From assembly GCA_946481735.1 (NCBI GenBank), contig CAMLOU010000014.1, forward strand, positions 1-44,299: a stretch of DNA of 44,299 nucleotides. The letters are read 5' to 3'. Within the stretch, counting starts at the first letter, position 1, and each line of letters begins with the position of its first letter. Below are positions 34,209-43,097 of this stretch, one piece after another. A model generated the notes under the pieces. It saw only the letters and a list, made by a program, of their open reading frames with translations, was not told where the DNA came from and made no database searches. The stretch is from an uncultured Cellvibrio sp. GTDB lineage: Bacteria > Pseudomonadota > Gammaproteobacteria > Pseudomonadales > Cellvibrionaceae. Position numbers and translations under genes: made by a program.

Positions 34209-35066
34209 ATGAATCTCGCCCTGTGTTCCCGTTTTATTTTCCCCGCTGTCAGCACGGTTGCTGTCATCCTACAGCTCGCCTTGCCGGTTCATGCTGCCGA
34301 AGGGCGGCAACTGGAGAAGCTATGGCTGACCGCGGGTTTGCGCGTTCCTGAATCCGCTCTGGTCTATCAGGATGGCAAGGAAAAATACTTATTTGTGACC
34401 GAAATTGATGGCAAGGATGATGACGGTGAAGGCGGTGTGGCCCGCTTGTCATTGGACGGCAAGATTCTTGAGCAGGATTGGGTGCGCGGCCTCAATGGCC
34501 CCAAGGGGATGGGCGCGCACAACGGCAAGCTCTATGTGGCCGACGTCAAGGAAGTGGTGGTGATTGATATCGACTCCGGTGATATTGATGCACGTATTCC
34601 CGTAGCCGATGCAGTATTTCTGAATGACATTGCCGTTGATATCAATGGTGTGGTTTATGTCTCGGACACGCGCACGAATAAAGTTCATCGCATCGTCAAC
34701 AACAACGTGGAACTGTACCTCGACAATATTGCCTCCCCCAACGGGTTGCAAACCATCGGCAGTACCTTGATTGTGGGGGCGGCGACCCGGCTGTTGCTGA
34801 TTGATAAAGACAAAAACCTGCTCACCCTGGCCAAGGGTTTTGAAAGCAATATTGATGGGGTGGAGATGACGCAACCGGGTGAATTTATTGTGTCCTGTTG
34901 GGCCGGGCTGGTGTATTACGTTCACGCGAATGGTCGCATTGAAAAATTACTGGACAGCCGCGATACCCAGATCAATACCGCCGACATAGGTTTTGATGAA
35001 GATACGCGGATTGTCTACATACCCAACTTCCACAAAAACTCCCTGACCGCCTATCAACTCAAATGA
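34209..35066 (+). CDS. Secreted SMP-30/gluconolactonase-like beta-propeller protein
   Basis: 285 residues. The signal peptide ends at about residue 31 (LALPVHAAEG). The rest has blade-like repeats typical of SMP-30/gluconolactonase/NHL propellers: EKYLFVTEIDGKDDDGEGGVARLSLDGKIL, MGAHNGKLYVADVKEVVVIDIDSGDI, FLNDIAVDINGVVYVSDTRTNKVHRI, and NGLQTIGSTLIVGAATRLLLIDKD. The acidic loops could bind metal. An enzymatic role is not established. It is divergent from nagR but has no NagR operator. Confidence 0.75.
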   Translation: MNLALCSRFIFPAVSTVAVILQLALPVHAAEGRQLEKLWLTAGLRVPESALVYQDGKEKYLFVTEIDGKDDDGEGGVARLSLDGKILEQDWVRGLNGPKGMGAHNGKLYVADVKEVVVIDIDSGDIDARIPVADAVFLNDIAVDINGVVYVSDTRTNKVHRIVNNNVELYLDNIASPNGLQTIGSTLIVGAATRLLLIDKDKNLLTLAKGFESNIDGVEMTQPGEFIVSCWAGLVYYVHANGRIEKLLDSRDTQINTADIGFDEDTRIVYIPNFHKNSLTAYQLK

Positions 35067-35103
35067 CGTAAAGTGGGTCGGATTACGCCATCCTAATCCG
35101 ACC

Positions 35104-35376
35104 TTATTTGGCCGGTGTCTGATACCGATCTTTCCATTCTGTATAAGGCATGCCATACACCCGCTCACGGGCGTTTTCATAGTCAATCTCTATTCCCAGT
35201 TCGGTCGCCGCCGCGACATACCATTTGCTTAGGCAATTGCGACAAAAGCCGGCCAGGTTCATCAGGTCAATGTTCTGCACATCCTTACGGCTGTCCAGAT
35301 GTTCCAGTAAGCGACGAAAGGCTGCTGCTTCCAGGGCTTGTTGGGTGTGTGGGTCCAGTTGGTCAATCTTCATCAT
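35104..35376 (-). CDS. DUF1244 family protein
   Basis: 90 residues from the ATG at 35376; the next codon is also ATG (35373). The DUF1244 (PF06844) signature is clear: AAAFRRLLEHLDSRKDVQNIDLMNLAGFCRNCLSKWYVAAATELGIEIDYENARERVYGMPYTEWKDRYQ, with the conserved Cys pair in FCRNCL. It is a small cytoplasmic protein, function unknown. The reading from 35475 would add a Pro/Ser-rich tail absent from the family. Confidence 0.92.
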   Translation of the reverse strand: MMKIDQLDPHTQQALEAAAFRRLLEHLDSRKDVQNIDLMNLAGFCRNCLSKWYVAAATELGIEIDYENARERVYGMPYTEWKDRYQTPAK

Positions 35377-35500
35377 GGGAGAATCCGTTGCGGTGAGCTT
35401 GGAGGAGAAGGCGCTAGTGTAGGAGTTCGGAGGGGGCCTGACAAACCGGGCGGGCCAATGTGCGTCAGGTGTCATCTCCGTAAAAATTCATGAAATCCCC

Positions 35501-35527
35501 TCAATTAGAATCTATAGTTGTCGATAA
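35501..35527 (+). promoter_or_regulatory. Candidate sigma28 (FliA) promoter of motAB
   Basis: GTCGATAA at 35520-35527 matches the flagellar -10 consensus GCCGATAA in 7 of 8 bases. Exactly 11 bases upstream is TCAATTAG, a 4/8 match to TAAAGTTT. It is about 105 bp before motA, where class-3 flagellar control is expected. Confidence 0.45.
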
Positions 35528-35631
35528 GGTTGATGGTCATATCAAAAGCGCATACGCATACCTGTGCGGGGTTGCGGGGCACGAATTTGAAAAGCATAGA
35601 AAGTTCCACGGGGTTTTGAGGGGAAAGTTGC

Positions 35632-36486
35632 GTGAATACAATTATCGGTGCGGTGGTCGTCATCGGCTGTATCCTGTTGGGTTACACCATGCATGGCGGC
35701 CAGGTGATGGCGCTTTGGCAGCCGAGTGAGGTGATCATTATCTGCGGCGCGGCCTTTGGGGCCATGATTATCTCTAACCCACTGTCAGTCACCTTTGGCG
35801 TGGTGAAATCCGCCGGTGCTTTGCTGACACCCTCCAAATACAACAAGGCCATGTACCTGGACCTGTTGACCATGATGTATGACATCTTCAACAAAACCCG
35901 CCGCGAGGGTTTGATGGCGATTGAAGGTGATATTGAAGAGCCGGAAAACAGCCCGATTTTCAGCAATTACCCCGAAATCCTTAAAAACCATCACGCGATT
36001 GATTTTATCTGCGATTACCTGCGCATCATGGTGGTGGGCAGTATGGCACCCCACGAGTTGGAATCCTTGATCGACCAGGAGCTGGAAGGCCACCATCAGG
36101 AAGCTGCTCTGGTGCCCGGTGCTATCGCCAAGGCGGCGGATGGCCTGCCGGGTTTCGGTATCGTGGCAGCGGTTCTGGGGATCGTCATCACCATGGGTAA
36201 ACTGGGTGGGCCGCCGCAGGAATTGGGGGTGTCAGTCGCTGCCGCGCTGGTGGGAACGCTGTTGGGTATCCTGTTTGCCTACGGATTCATCGGTCCCTTC
36301 TCCGCTTATCTTGAACACAAGAATCGCGATGAAGCCCATTTTTATGAGTGTATTAAAGCCTGCCTCATGGCCTCCATGAACGGGCTGCCGCCGCAGATCG
36401 CCGTGGAGTGTGGGCGCAAAGTGCTGTACCACAGTGTGCGTCCGAGCTTTACCGAGCTTGAAGAACAATATCGAGCCAAGAAGTAA
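35632..36486 (+). CDS. motA: Flagellar motor stator protein MotA
   Basis: 284 residues from a GTG at 35632 preceded by GAGGGGAAAG. The sequence follows E. coli MotA throughout: four membrane segments, the cytoplasmic charged loop NKTRREGLMAIEGDIEEPENSPIFSNYP (equivalents of Arg90 and Glu98), the Pro-containing third helix DGLPGFGIVAAVLGIVITMG, and LVGTLLGILFAYGFIGPFSAYLE, ending IAVECGRKVLYHSVRPSFTELEE. With MotB it forms the proton-conducting stator. motB follows 12 bp downstream. Confidence 0.97.
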   Translation: MNTIIGAVVVIGCILLGYTMHGGQVMALWQPSEVIIICGAAFGAMIISNPLSVTFGVVKSAGALLTPSKYNKAMYLDLLTMMYDIFNKTRREGLMAIEGDIEEPENSPIFSNYPEILKNHHAIDFICDYLRIMVVGSMAPHELESLIDQELEGHHQEAALVPGAIAKAADGLPGFGIVAAVLGIVITMGKLGGPPQELGVSVAAALVGTLLGILFAYGFIGPFSAYLEHKNRDEAHFYECIKACLMASMNGLPPQIAVECGRKVLYHSVRPSFTELEEQYRAKK

Positions 36487-36498
36487 AGGCGGTTGGTG

Positions 36499-37485
36499 AT
36501 GGAAAAGGGCGCTCAGTCAGTCATTATCGTTCGCAAGAAAAAAGGCCATGGCCACGGGCACCACGGTGGTTCGTGGAAGGTCGCCTTTGCGGATTTTATG
36601 ACGGCGATGATGGCGTTTTTCCTGCTGATGTGGGTGCTGGAAACCACCACCAAAGAGCAGCAACTGGCCATTGCCGGCTACTTTCAGGACCCCGGCAATG
36701 AATTCATCATTGGGCCGGGCGGCGCGGACTCCGGGGTGATTGATCTGACCCCGCAGCCGAAAGAGGCCGAGTCTTCTCCGTCTGAGCCGGACATCCCCGA
36801 CCTCACCGAAGATGAGCTGCGCCGGCAACTGGAACAGGCTGAACTGGAGCAACTGGAGGAATTAAAAGATCAGTTGGAAACCGAGATAAGCCTGGATTCA
36901 GTGTTTGAATTGCTGAAAGACCAGATCCTGATTGACTTCACCGCGCTGGGGTTGCGTATCCAGATTGTGGATAAAGAACAGCGCCCCATGTTTGACGTGG
37001 GCAGCGCACGCCTCAAGTATTACTCCAAAGACGTGCTGCACGCGCTGGCGCCCATCATCGATAAAGTCCCTAACAAGATCAGTATTACCGGCCATACCGA
37101 CGCCATGCCCTACGGCGCCGGTGCTTCCTACACCAACTGGGAGCTTTCCGCAGACCGTGCCAACAGCGCCCGCCGCGCCTTGCTGGAAGGAACCTACCCG
37201 GAGGCCAAGGTGGCTACAGTACAGGGCATGGGTTCTGTTGCCCCCTTACTGATAGATAAACCGACCGATCCTATCAACCGCCGTATTGCCATCATCGTGC
37301 TGAAAAAGGCAGTCTCCGATGCGTTGGCCAGTGGTGGTAGTGGCCTGAAGAGTTCTGATTTAATTACTGACCCCATTCCCTCTGCACCACGCCGTGAGCC
37401 GGAGCAGGGTGGCGTGCCGCGGGTAATGTCGGAGTCGGAAGTCGACGCAGCCATTGATGCTGAATCGCGCAATACCACTCCCTAA
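36499..37485 (+). CDS. motB: Flagellar motor stator protein MotB
   Basis: 328 residues from the ATG at 36499; GTG/TTG codons just upstream are less likely, and this start puts the proton-binding aspartate at position 32 as in E. coli (VAFADFMTAMMAFFLLMWVLE). A His/Gly-rich N-terminus KKKGHGHGHHGG is notable. After the single helix there is a plug region and an acidic linker (about 75-120), then the peptidoglycan-binding OmpA-like domain (ISITGHTDAMPY, NWELSADRANSARRALLEG, NRRIAIIVL). Confidence 0.96.
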   Translation: MEKGAQSVIIVRKKKGHGHGHHGGSWKVAFADFMTAMMAFFLLMWVLETTTKEQQLAIAGYFQDPGNEFIIGPGGADSGVIDLTPQPKEAESSPSEPDIPDLTEDELRRQLEQAELEQLEELKDQLETEISLDSVFELLKDQILIDFTALGLRIQIVDKEQRPMFDVGSARLKYYSKDVLHALAPIIDKVPNKISITGHTDAMPYGAGASYTNWELSADRANSARRALLEGTYPEAKVATVQGMGSVAPLLIDKPTDPINRRIAIIVLKKAVSDALASGGSGLKSSDLITDPIPSAPRREPEQGGVPRVMSESEVDAAIDAESRNTTP

Positions 37486-37507
37486 TGCTTGAAAAAACCG
37501 GGCCCGG

Positions 37508-37542
37508 CCTGAAATAGCCTTCAGGTATTCACCTATTTCAGG
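37508..37542 (+). promoter_or_regulatory. Hairpin overlapping the trxC ribosome-binding site
   Basis: CCTGAAATAG (37508-37517) pairs perfectly with CTATTTCAGG (37533-37542), a 10-bp stem with a 15-base loop. The 3' arm contains the AGG of the likely trxC Shine-Dalgarno (AGGA, 37540-37543), 9 bases before the ATG. The structure could mask the ribosome site, or be a weak motB terminator. Confidence 0.5.
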
Positions 37543-37552
37543 AACGGCCACC

Positions 37553-37990
37553 ATGAGCAGTCTGCAAATTACCTGTCCCCATTGCCTTGCTACAAACCGC
37601 TTGCCCGGAGAACGTCTGGGCGATGGCCCCAAATGCGGGAGCTGTAAGCAGCGGCTTTTCTCGGGACACCCTATGAACCTGACCAGCGCTAACGTTCAGG
37701 CTGTGTTGGGTAAAAACGAGATTCCGGTGTTGGTAGACTGCTGGGCGCCCTGGTGCGGCCCCTGCCAGAGTTTTGCACCGGTATTCGAAGCCGCTGCCCA
37801 GCGCCTTGAGCCCTATGTGCGTTTGGCCAAACTCAACACCGAAGCCGAACCTTTGGTCGGTGAGGGGTGGGCTATCCGCAGTATCCCCACATTGATTCTG
37901 TTTAAAGGCGGCCAGGAAATCCAACGGGTTTCCGGTGCCTTGCCGTTGCCACAATTAATGCAATGGGTATATCAGAGCCTTAACCCCTGA
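37553..37990 (+). CDS. trxC: Thioredoxin 2 (TrxC)
   Basis: 145 residues. The N-terminal zinc finger has Cys8-x2-Cys11 and Cys28-x2-Cys31, which distinguishes TrxC from TrxA. The thioredoxin domain carries the active site WAPWCGPC (Cys68, Cys71) and the cis-Pro in IRSIPTLILFKGG. It reduces disulfides in the cytoplasm, classically in oxidative stress. The stop overlaps the start of the next gene by one base (TGATG). Confidence 0.96.
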   Translation: MSSLQITCPHCLATNRLPGERLGDGPKCGSCKQRLFSGHPMNLTSANVQAVLGKNEIPVLVDCWAPWCGPCQSFAPVFEAAAQRLEPYVRLAKLNTEAEPLVGEGWAIRSIPTLILFKGGQEIQRVSGALPLPQLMQWVYQSLNP

Positions 37991-38577
37991 TGCCGGATAA
38001 ACGCTTCATCCGGTTGGTCAAGGATGTGCAGTCATGCCAATTGTGCGCGGCGCACCTGCCTCACGGCGCCAACCCTGTTATCCAGGTGGATCCGCAAGCA
38101 CGCATCCTGATCGCCAGCCAGGCGCCGGGCCGAAAGGTTCACGACACCGGCATTCCCTTTAATGACGCCAGCGGAGAGCGGTTGCGTGCCTGGATGGGGG
38201 TGACGCGGGAGACCTTTTACGATGCGCATCGCATAGCCATATTGCCGATGGGATTTTGCTACCCCGGCACCGGTCGTTCAGGTGACCTGGCGCCGAGGCC
38301 CGAATGCGCGGCGCACTGGCGCCGTACCTTGTTGGATCACTTGCCGAGGATCGAACTGACGCTGGTGATCGGTCAATACGCCCTGGCATACCACCTGCCG
38401 GATCGTCCGGCGAGCCTGACGGAGACGGTAAAAGCCTGGCGCAATTACTTTCCCACCGTCCTGCCCTTGCCGCACCCCAGCCCGCGTAACAACATCTGGT
38501 TGCGGCGTAATAGCTGGTTTGAAGAAGAGGTGGTTCCGGCCTTGCGCCAGCAGGTGCAGCAGGTGTTGGAGAAATAA
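37990..38577 (+). CDS. Uracil-DNA glycosylase family protein
   Basis: 195 residues. The uracil-glycosylase superfamily fold is suggested by motif A ILIASQAPGRKVHDTGIPFNDASGERLRAWMG and motif B LPHPSPRNNIW near residue 162; ECAAHWRRTLLDHLPRIELTLVIGQYALAYHL lies between. Cys16 and Cys19 (CQLC) begin the protein, but a full iron-sulfur set of family 4/5 enzymes is not evident. It belongs to the COG1573-like group often annotated simply as uracil-DNA glycosylase family; activity is not assured. It is coupled to trxC and abuts the convergent GGDEF gene with no gap. Confidence 0.88.
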   Translation: MPDKRFIRLVKDVQSCQLCAAHLPHGANPVIQVDPQARILIASQAPGRKVHDTGIPFNDASGERLRAWMGVTRETFYDAHRIAILPMGFCYPGTGRSGDLAPRPECAAHWRRTLLDHLPRIELTLVIGQYALAYHLPDRPASLTETVKAWRNYFPTVLPLPHPSPRNNIWLRRNSWFEEEVVPALRQQVQQVLEK

Positions 38578-39576
38578 TCAGGATGCAGCAGAAGGGATGG
38601 ATTCATCCGCCAGGATAACCCGGTTGCGACCTTCTTCCTTGGCCTGATACATCGCCCGGTCTGCCCGTTCAAACCATTGGATGGCTGTCTCCCCGCTGCG
38701 CAATTCGGCACAGCCGAGGGAGGTGGTGATGGCACCGGCGGGGCTTTTGATGTGTGCGGCAATCTGGGTGCGAAAATCCTCTGCGACGACTTTGGCGGAT
38801 TCCTGGTGCGTATTGCGGGCAAGGATGACAAACTCCTCGCCACCAAAACGGAATAGCCGGTCGGTCTTGCGCGCGCGTTGGCGCAACAGGTTGGCAATGT
38901 CCACCAGCAATTCATCACCGCACTGATGACCAAAGTTATCGTTCACCTCCTTGAAGTGGTCCAGATCCAGGACAATCACCGTGGCGGGTATCCCGCTGCG
39001 CTTGAAGTCGTCGATACACCGGGTCATCTCCAGGTCCATGGAGCGGCGATTGCCCAGTTGGGTCAGCGCATCCTGGGTGGCATAAGTTTGCAGTAGTTGA
39101 TGATGTTTGTTGGCTTCGCGGGAAAATACAAAGGTCATGCTGCCGGCAAATAACAGTGAGGCCAACATACCAAACGCTGCCACCTGATCATCAACCTGCA
39201 TGGCAATGGGAATCATGGCGAGCATGATCAATACATTGACGGTGATAGCAAAGGGCGCGCGTAACAGGAAAAAATTCGCGCTGAAGGCGGGAAACATCCA
39301 AAAGAAATATAAAGGCCCATTCAGGTAAATCACCGCAACAGTGGCAATGCTGTATTGCGTTGCCGCAAGAATGGAGGGATAAAACACGGACTGGGTGCGA
39401 TAGGCATACCAGGCGTTTGCCCCGGCAATCACCACAATAATCAGGTCCAATATCGCTTTGAGGTATTCGCCATTGAGATAGCGCATGACCACAAAAGGCG
39501 CGACGCCGAAGGTGGCGAGCACGGCGAATAAATAAATCAAACCCAGTTGAAATCTTTTTTTGGAATCTTCAAGCAT
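38578..39576 (-). CDS. Membrane-bound diguanylate cyclase (GGDEF)
   Basis: 332 residues from the ATG at 39576; frames extending to 39738 lack family support, though a GTG at 39594 is possible. Five to six membrane helices occupy residues about 10-152. The GGDEF domain starts DALTQLGNRRSMDLE, with VLDLDHFKEVNDNFGHQCGDELL and the active site GGEEF (245-249). An inhibitory I-site RxxD (Arg236-Asp239) lies five residues before it, so product feedback is expected. It should make cyclic di-GMP, which may influence the nearby motility genes, but its sensory input is unknown. Confidence 0.93.
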   Translation of the reverse strand: MLEDSKKRFQLGLIYLFAVLATFGVAPFVVMRYLNGEYLKAILDLIIVVIAGANAWYAYRTQSVFYPSILAATQYSIATVAVIYLNGPLYFFWMFPAFSANFFLLRAPFAITVNVLIMLAMIPIAMQVDDQVAAFGMLASLLFAGSMTFVFSREANKHHQLLQTYATQDALTQLGNRRSMDLEMTRCIDDFKRSGIPATVIVLDLDHFKEVNDNFGHQCGDELLVDIANLLRQRARKTDRLFRFGGEEFVILARNTHQESAKVVAEDFRTQIAAHIKSPAGAITTSLGCAELRSGETAIQWFERADRAMYQAKEEGRNRVILADESIPSAAS

Positions 39577-39772
39577 TCGATCTTGTGTCTCCACATGGCT
39601 TTCCGTTGCACAGCGGCTATTGGGTATTCTAAAAGCATAGCTGCAAATCAGGTAGGCGTGATAAATGGATGAGTGCGACGTGTTAACTCCATTGTAATTG
39701 GCAGAGCTGTCGCCATTGTCTGCTATGCTGACGAGCAAAGATTCTCCCTATTGGCTTGCCGGAGCGATTGTT

Positions 39773-40282
39773 ATGTTGTATGAACTTACCGTTATTCAAT
39801 TTTCCAAGATGCTGACCAATCTGGATCAGGTCCTGGATAAAGCATCGGCCTATGCCGATACCAAAAAGTTCAATCTGGATGTCTTGCTGAACGCACGTTT
39901 GGCACCGGATCAATTTCACCTGATTCGTCAGGTGCAGATTGCCTGCGATACGGCGAAGCTGGCGGTGGCGCGCCTGACAGGAAAAACAGCACCGGTGCAC
40001 GAAGATACGGAAACCACCCTGGCGGAATTAAAAGCGCGCATTAACAACGTAGTGCATTATCTGGCCAGTATGACACCGCAGGATTTTGACGGTGCGAAAG
40101 AGCGTCATGTCAGCCAGCCGCGCTGGGAGGGGAAATACCTGACGGGCTTTGATTACGCGATTCAGCACGCGATCCCCAACCTCTACTTTCATGTCACCAC
40201 GGCCTACGCCATCCTGCGTCACAATGGTGTTGACCTGGGTAAAAAAGATTATCTCGGTGCTATGCCTTTCAAGACTGAATAA
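39773..40282 (+). CDS. DUF1993 family protein
   Basis: 169 residues from the ATG at 39773, preceded by GGAG at 8 bases. The DUF1993 (PF09351) signature is visible: MLYELTVIQFSKMLTNLDQVLDKASAYAD, LNARLAPDQFHLIRQVQIACDTAKLAVARLTG, and FDYAIQHAIPNLYFHVTTAYAILRHNGVDLGKKDYLGAMPF. The helical-bundle family is DinB-like. It is cytoplasmic, function unknown, and transcribed alone. Confidence 0.92.
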   Translation: MLYELTVIQFSKMLTNLDQVLDKASAYADTKKFNLDVLLNARLAPDQFHLIRQVQIACDTAKLAVARLTGKTAPVHEDTETTLAELKARINNVVHYLASMTPQDFDGAKERHVSQPRWEGKYLTGFDYAIQHAIPNLYFHVTTAYAILRHNGVDLGKKDYLGAMPFKTE

Positions 40283-40305
40283 GCCTGACCATTCAATCTG
40301 AGAGT

Positions 40306-40337
40306 ATCCGGAGCCATCCAATCAGGCTCCGGATTTT
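40306..40337. terminator. Terminator between DUF1993 and the vWA gene
   Basis: A perfect 10-bp stem ATCCGGAGCC/GGCTCCGGAT with a 9-base loop is followed by TTTT on the plus strand. It lies 23 bp after the DUF1993 stop and 8 bp from the end of the convergent vWA gene, so it may serve both. Confidence 0.75.
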
Positions 40338-40344
40338 CCCGTCA

Positions 40345-42438
40345 TTACATCGCTTTTGCTAGCTTCGCTTTGCGTACCAGTTGAATAAATTCGGTGCGGT
40401 AGCCGTAGTCATCAGTGCCTTTGGTTTTTTGGGCCAAGGCAATAACATCATCGTAACTGTAGTCGCCGGTAAAATGGCTGCCGCGCAGCAATTGGGCAAA
40501 GCCCGCGACGGCGGTGGCGAAACCGGCTTCCTGTTGCAGCGAACCAGGCGCTACCTTGTCCAGTGTGATTGACTGGCTGGCGCTGATCGGTTTTTCGATC
40601 AATTGCGATTGTTTTTCGCCCGGCAATTTATAGCGAATCCTTAAAAAAGCGTATTCATCGCCAAGCTTATCCGCGGGCCTGGTTTTTTCCGTTGCGTAGC
40701 GGCTGGGTTCCAGCAGGGGCTTGCCTTCACCGACCGGCGTAATTTCATAGATGGCGGTCACGCTGTGGCCCGCACCAATATCACCGGCATCGACTTTATC
40801 GTTGTTGAAATCCTCGCGTTGCAGGGCACGGGTTTCGTAACCGATCAAACGATACTCCGCGACGGTAGCCGGATTAAATTCCACCTGGATTTTGACATCG
40901 TTGGCTATGGGAAACAGGGTTGAGGTTGCTTCGTGGACCAACACTTTTTGTGCTTCACTCAAGGTATCGATATAGGCCGCAACACCATTGCCGTGTTGAG
41001 CCAGGGTTTGCATCATGGCGTCCTGATAATTGCCCTGGCCAAAACCCAATACCGACAGATAAATGCCCCGGTCGCGTTTGCGTTCCACCAGCGTTTGCAA
41101 ATCGCTGTCGCCCGTGGGGCCGACATTAAAATCGCCATCGGTGGCGAGGATAATGCGGTTAACCGCTTTGGAATCAAAATTGGCTTCCGCCAATTCATAG
41201 GCGCGCTGAATACCTTCCGCACCGGCGGTTGATCCGCCCGCCTGCAATTGCTGCACCGCCCGGAGGATTTTTTGTTTGTCTTTTACCGGGGTGGGTTCCA
41301 GCACGGTTCCGGCCGCACCGGCGTACACCACAATGGCCACCGTATCCTCGGGTTGTAGATTGTTCAGCAACAATTCCATGGATTGTTGCACCAGAGGCAG
41401 TTTATCCGGACTGTGCATGGAACCCGACACATCCAGCAGGAACACCAGGTTACTGCGCGGTATGGCGCTCGCCGGCAGTTGATAACCTTTGATGCCGATA
41501 TGGATCAGTTTATTGCCGGCTTTCCAGGGCGAATCCATCACCGAGACACTGGGCAAGAACGGTGTTGTTTTATCGCTCGGCACGGGATACTGATAATCAA
41601 AGTAATTAATCAATTCCTCAACCCGTACAGCATCCTTGGGCGGCAGGTAGCCATTGTTCAGGCTGCGCCGCACGAAACTGTAGGCTGCGGTATCCACATC
41701 AATTGAAAAAGTCGACACCGGTTCTTCGCTGACAGCTTTCACAGCGTTTTCCTGGAATTCAGCAAAGCGGTCCCGAAATTCAGCGGGCGGTGGTACGACT
41801 GCCAGGTCGCTCGCTGGTGCGGCAGATGGCATCGGGCTGGCCGGCATAGCCAGGCGGGCGGTTTCCTGGGCACGTTTGACGGACATGGCCTGTTGTTCTG
41901 CAATGACCATGGGCTCGGCCGGCGCATACTGGGCGGCAATCTCCAATTCGCGCGCGCCGGTCACGATGATTTCTTCAACCGCCTGATCCGCTCCGGCGGC
42001 TGCCTCGGGACGTCTTACTTCCTTCGACATAGCCAGATCATCCCTCATGGAACTACTGGTGTGCAGTGGCATCTGCTGAAACAGCAGCACGCCGACGACC
42101 GCGAGGCTGCACGTGGCCAGGCCGCTGATCAACAGTTTTTTTTGCGCAAATGTAAAAGCGTTACCGTTCATGGAATCTGTCCTGTTCGGGTTATGGGTAC
42201 CCATAAGACGAAGCCATGCAAGAAAACCTTGGAGCCCGGATAATTTTTTTTGTGATGCTGGATCTTTTTGCGCCGCAGGCCCTTCTGCCGGCTGTGTATC
42301 AGCGGCTTGCTTTTCCAATGCCTGGGTTTCCTGTACGGCATCAAATTCCGTCAGTGCCAGAGCCAGCGCACGCTTTTTAGCCTCGCTGTCCGGTTTCGGG
42401 TGGGTGGCAAACGCCTTGTCGATCAGGTTATCAGTCAT
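40345..42438 (-). CDS. Membrane-anchored von Willebrand factor A protein (YfbK-like)
   Basis: 697 residues. A cytoplasmic N-terminal region of about 100 residues precedes one membrane helix (101-120, KLLISGLATCSLAVVGVLLF). A linker contains EEIIVTGAR (155-163), which looks like the start of a TonB-receptor plug. The YfbK N-terminal domain follows (TFSIDVDTAAYSFVRRSLNNG, RVEELINYFDYQYP). The vWA domain carries the MIDAS DVSGS (LVFLLDVSGSMHSPDKL) and ATDGDFNVG, and a C-terminal DUF3520-type domain follows (GAGHSVTAIYEITP). The gene overlaps the ECF sigma gene by 4 bases, so its cytoplasmic part may control that sigma factor (inference). Confidence 0.9.
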   Translation of the reverse strand: MTDNLIDKAFATHPKPDSEAKKRALALALTEFDAVQETQALEKQAADTQPAEGPAAQKDPASQKKLSGLQGFLAWLRLMGTHNPNRTDSMNGNAFTFAQKKLLISGLATCSLAVVGVLLFQQMPLHTSSSMRDDLAMSKEVRRPEAAAGADQAVEEIIVTGARELEIAAQYAPAEPMVIAEQQAMSVKRAQETARLAMPASPMPSAAPASDLAVVPPPAEFRDRFAEFQENAVKAVSEEPVSTFSIDVDTAAYSFVRRSLNNGYLPPKDAVRVEELINYFDYQYPVPSDKTTPFLPSVSVMDSPWKAGNKLIHIGIKGYQLPASAIPRSNLVFLLDVSGSMHSPDKLPLVQQSMELLLNNLQPEDTVAIVVYAGAAGTVLEPTPVKDKQKILRAVQQLQAGGSTAGAEGIQRAYELAEANFDSKAVNRIILATDGDFNVGPTGDSDLQTLVERKRDRGIYLSVLGFGQGNYQDAMMQTLAQHGNGVAAYIDTLSEAQKVLVHEATSTLFPIANDVKIQVEFNPATVAEYRLIGYETRALQREDFNNDKVDAGDIGAGHSVTAIYEITPVGEGKPLLEPSRYATEKTRPADKLGDEYAFLRIRYKLPGEKQSQLIEKPISASQSITLDKVAPGSLQQEAGFATAVAGFAQLLRGSHFTGDYSYDDVIALAQKTKGTDDYGYRTEFIQLVRKAKLAKAM

Positions 42439-42995
42439 AGTCGTGCCTCCTGCAGCGGGGCGGAGGATGTTTGTAAAAGAAGGAGTTGTTTGCGGATTTC
42501 ATGCAGTCGCCAGGAAACGGTACTTTCCTTGATGGACAAAACTCCGGCGGCTTCGGCGTGGGTCAAGCCTGCGCCGTGAACCAGAAGTGCGGTTTCCTTA
42601 AAACCTTCGGCCATATCGTCGAGGATGCCAAGCACCTGCTGTAGATAGATATTGGTTTCCGCAGGGTTATCCTGAGCATCGGATTCTTCAGCCAGCGCGA
42701 GAACCTCACCCGGCCGGTCATCACCCCAGTGGCGCGACTGGCTGCGTTGCCAGTCTTTGGCACAGTTGATTACCAGACGATACAGCCAGGTGGTAAAGGC
42801 TGAATCAAAGCGAAACTGGGTCAGGGTGCGAGCCAGTTTGATACAGGCCTGTTGGGTAACATCTTCCGCATCAGCACGGCTTCCACACCACTTGTAGGCA
42901 AAGCGGAAGATCGTGTCGTAATAGGCATTGAGCAGCGCCTCGAACGCTGCTCTATCGCCTTGCTGTGCCAGACGAATGTCGTCAGCTTCAGTCAT
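42435..42995 (-). CDS. ECF RNA polymerase sigma factor
   Basis: 186 residues from the ATG at 42995; a TTG two codons earlier is less likely. Region 2 is DRAAFEALLNAYYDTIFRFAYKWCGSRADAEDVTQQACIKLARTL, with RFDSAFTTWLYRLVINCAKDWQR. Region 4 has an H-T-H in GLTHAEAAGVLSIKESTVSWRLHEIRKQL. It is of a general ECF type, not FecI. The only coupled gene is the vWA protein (ATGA overlap), which may be its regulator or its main target. No classical anti-sigma gene is adjacent. Confidence 0.93.
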   Translation of the reverse strand: MTEADDIRLAQQGDRAAFEALLNAYYDTIFRFAYKWCGSRADAEDVTQQACIKLARTLTQFRFDSAFTTWLYRLVINCAKDWQRSQSRHWGDDRPGEVLALAEESDAQDNPAETNIYLQQVLGILDDMAEGFKETALLVHGAGLTHAEAAGVLSIKESTVSWRLHEIRKQLLLLQTSSAPLQEARL

Positions 42996-43097
42996 CTGCA
43001 ATGCAACCGGTTTAGTTGTTTAAGGATAAGACGCGGCCAATGGGAAAATCCTTGGCCAGTCACAGGCAAGTTCTCTCGAAAAATCCCTTGTGAATGG

